7,286 nucleotides of DNA from contig JAHKXX010000261.1 in NCBI GenBank assembly GCA_020627425.1, positions 1 through 7,286 of the forward strand. Reading direction: 5' to 3'. Origin of the DNA: a bacterium. Its GTDB lineage: Bacteria; Bacillota; Clostridia; Oscillospirales; Acutalibacteraceae. Positions within the stretch are counted from its first letter, which is position 1. Each line of letters opens with the position of its first letter. Positions 6,406 through 7,286 of the stretch are shown here, piece by piece. Position numbers and translations under genes: made by a program. Below the pieces are notes generated by a model. That model ran no database searches. It saw only the letters and a program-made list of their open reading frames with translations, and was not told the origin of the DNA.

Positions 6406-7038
6406 ATGATCCGTGACATTATATATTATTATCCGAGAAATATTTACGATACCTACAACGCATATTGGAGCTCTGCCGTGAACCGTATGGGCAGAAGCTG
6501 TAAAATAGAAAAATATCATACCATAGCTTTCGGGCTTAGCTATTCGTTCACCTACAATATGAACGGCGGCGCATGCAATATACACTTTATACCTTATCAG
6601 GGCGGAACGGCTGTAAATATTCATTTTTCAATTGTGCAGGCATTCGGTGCAAATTTTAAAAAATACGACCGCGATCTTACGGGATATGCATCTTCTATGC
6701 TCGGAGTTATGCCGTCGGTACTGAATATTCCGCCGTCGACATTTATGCTGGAACAGTATAAGGTCTATGAGACTGCCCCGAACGGCGCCCGGTACCCACA
6801 ACAGAACCAGTATGCGCAGCAGTACAGCGGACAGCCTGCTCAAAACGGCACGCAGTACCCACAGCAGAGCCAAAGTTCGCAGCAGTACAGCGGTCAGCCT
6901 GCCCAAAACAGCACACAGCACCCACAGCAGTCTCCGAAACAGATACCCGTGACAGAAACTGTATTTTGCCCACAGTGCGGAACAAACAATGCAGGAGACT
7001 CAAGCTTCTGCTTTTCCTGCGGACAGAGACTGAAATAA
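6406..7038 (+). CDS. Unrecognised protein with Q/P-rich tandem-repeat linker and C-terminal zinc ribbon
   Basis: The 210-residue product has three parts. Residues 1 to about 122 form a folded-looking domain rich in Tyr, Phe and Ile (IIYYYPRNIYDTYNAYW at the start, FTYNMNGGACNIHFIPYQGG in the middle); I do not recognise it. Residues 126-179 are a Gln/Pro/Ser/Tyr linker made of two and a half 21-residue repeats (pattern NGxxYPQQxQxxQQYSGQPAQ), likely disordered. Residues 188-205 are a four-cysteine zinc ribbon: C188 and C191 in FCPQCG, C202 and C205 in FCFSCG, ending QRLK. There is no signal peptide or membrane helix, so it is probably cytosolic. Such ribbons at a terminus often mediate protein or nucleic-acid contact, but no function can be assigned. 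No promoter fits between the GAPDH terminator and this start, so expression may depend on read-through or a promoter upstream of the hairpin. Confidence 0.85.
   Translation: MIRDIIYYYPRNIYDTYNAYWSSAVNRMGRSCKIEKYHTIAFGLSYSFTYNMNGGACNIHFIPYQGGTAVNIHFSIVQAFGANFKKYDRDLTGYASSMLGVMPSVLNIPPSTFMLEQYKVYETAPNGARYPQQNQYAQQYSGQPAQNGTQYPQQSQSSQQYSGQPAQNSTQHPQQSPKQIPVTETVFCPQCGTNNAGDSSFCFSCGQRLK
6781..6942 (+). repeat. 63-bp coding tandem repeat, about 2.6 copies
   Basis: Units at 6781-6843, 6844-6906 and a partial 6907-6942 encode the 21-residue Q/P-rich unit. Shared DNA words such as CAGCAGTACAGCGG recur at a 63-bp period, so the copies are similar in DNA as well as protein. This suggests fairly recent duplication and possible length variation between strains. 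Confidence 0.85.
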
Positions 7039-7042
7039 CCAC

Positions 7043-7059
7043 AAAGCAAAGCTTATAAC
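7043..7059 (+). repeat. Intergenic repeat, copy 3 (left flank of hairpin cassette)
   Basis: The sequence AAAGCAAAGCTTATAAC matches copy 4 (7170-7186) at 16 of 17 positions. It begins five bases after the zinc-ribbon gene stop. It lacks a good inverted partner, so it looks like a half copy. A 12-bp near-repeat, ATAACCRCAAAG, also occurs here at 7035-7046 and 7055-7066. Confidence 0.65.
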
Positions 7060-7074
7060 CGCAAAGTATGTCCC

Positions 7075-7157
7075 CCGCCTCTAAGGCGGCGGGTGCCATA
7101 TATCCGTTCAGTGGGAGTAAAAATCTCCCCCTGAACGACAGCAAGCCGACGGCTTGC
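7075..7157 (+). other. Cassette of three consecutive hairpins, non-coding
   Basis: There are three strong stems in 83 bp. Hairpin 1 pairs CCGCCT (7075-7080) with AGGCGG (7084-7089). Hairpin 2 pairs CGTTCAG (7105-7111) with CTGAACG (7131-7137), then after one mismatch GGGAG (7113-7117) with CTCCC (7125-7129), around a seven-base A-rich loop. Hairpin 3 pairs GCAAGCC (7141-7147) with GGCTTGC (7151-7157). No stem is followed by a T run, so they are not ordinary terminators. They resemble the subterminal palindromes of IS200/IS605-type elements and related non-autonomous palindromic elements, or a structured leader RNA. No transposase is present. Confidence 0.6.
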
Positions 7158-7186
7158 CTTTGCTTGTTGAAAGCAAAGCTTTTAAC
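7158..7186 (+). repeat. Intergenic palindromic repeat, copy 4, with two competing stems
   Basis: CTTTGCTT (7158-7165) can pair with AAGCAAAG (7171-7178). Alternatively GTTGAAAGC (7166-7174) can pair with GCTTTTAAC (7178-7186), with one G-U pair. The two folds exclude each other. The second ends five bases before the lipoprotein Shine-Dalgarno. Confidence 0.65.
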
Positions 7187-7191
7187 GACAC

Positions 7192-7197
7192 GGAGGG
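7192..7197 (+). promoter_or_regulatory. Ribosome binding site deciding an ATT start
   Basis: GGAGGG lies seven bases before ATT 7205, which is ideal spacing. No ATG, GTG or TTG occurs at a usable distance in the lipoprotein frame, so this element supports initiation at ATT. Confidence 0.6.
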
Positions 7198-7204
7198 AAT
7201 TACC

Positions 7205-7286
7205 ATTAAAAAGTATATATCGGCACTGCCGGCTCTTGTGCTTTGTATGTCTCTCTGCGGATGTGCTGTGTTCAGCAGCAACGAAC
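7205..7286 (+). CDS. Lipoprotein N-terminus (3' truncated), apparent ATT start
   Basis: Only 27 codons are visible before the window ends. They encode a classic lipoprotein signal peptide. After the initiator come two lysines (KK), a hydrophobic core (YISALPALVLCMSL), and a lipobox-like LCGC at residues 17-20, with C20 the likely lipidated cysteine, followed by AVFSSNE. The Cys at position -2 is less common than Ser, Ala or Thr. The mature protein would be tethered to the outer face of the membrane, as solute-binding proteins and many other envelope lipoproteins are; its function is not visible. The only in-frame ATG (7247) would remove the charged region and most of the core, so it is not a credible start. 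A TTG at 7160 is in frame but lies in a hairpin and lacks a Shine-Dalgarno. Confidence 0.7.
   Translation, partial: MKKYISALPALVLCMSLCGCAVFSSNE

Noticed and set aside
6781..7186. CRISPR-like array from the repeated elements
   Set aside because: The 63-bp repeats are coding and contiguous with no spacers, and the 17-bp repeats are irregularly placed. No cas genes are present.
7160..7204. TTG start upstream of the lipoprotein signal peptide
   Set aside because: It falls within a hairpin arm, lacks a Shine-Dalgarno, and would place about 15 extra residues, including acidic ones, before the Lys-Lys of the signal peptide.

Overview
The window looks like chromosomal DNA from a gut-type Gram-positive Clostridia, most likely Ruminococcus or a close relative. 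This is inferred from three things: the tandem BspA-type leucine-rich-repeat surface proteins with a CGxNxxW entry motif, the heavy use of ATA/AGA/AGG codons in most genes, and strong AGGAGG-type ribosome binding sites. No sequence search was run, so the genus is a guess. All genes lie on the + strand; the long minus-strand frames are shadows.

Layout. (1) 1-1880: the C-terminal half of a Tex-type S1 RNA-binding protein, with a HAD phosphatase starting on the base after its stop codon. (2) 1931-5132: two paralogous, membrane-anchored BspA-type LRR proteins, 14 and 18 repeats long, separated by 22 bp and probably co-transcribed. (3) 5133-6390: a stand-alone glycolytic unit made of a clear promoter overlapped by an AT-rich dyad, a strong Shine-Dalgarno, type I GAPDH with all catalytic residues, and a GC-rich intrinsic terminator. 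(4) 6406-7038: an unrecognised 210-residue protein with a Q/P-rich tandem-repeat linker and a C-terminal zinc ribbon. Its ribosome binding site begins four bases after the GAPDH terminator. (5) 7039-7204: a non-coding stretch packed with hairpins. (6) 7205-7286: the first codons of a lipoprotein that appears to start with ATT.

The most unusual part is non-coding. A short palindromic motif with consensus AAAGCAAAGCTTTTAAC occurs four times, always between genes (about 1895, 6317, 7043 and 7170). Two copies sit a few bases upstream of a Shine-Dalgarno. The last two copies match at 16 of 17 positions and bracket a 110-bp cassette of three consecutive hairpins. This resembles a small non-autonomous mobile element or a structured 5' leader for the lipoprotein gene.

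The genes do not form one obvious pathway. Tex and the HAD enzyme are housekeeping, the LRR pair and the lipoprotein belong to the cell envelope, and GAPDH is central metabolism. I see no phage, CRISPR, toxin-antitoxin or defence system.
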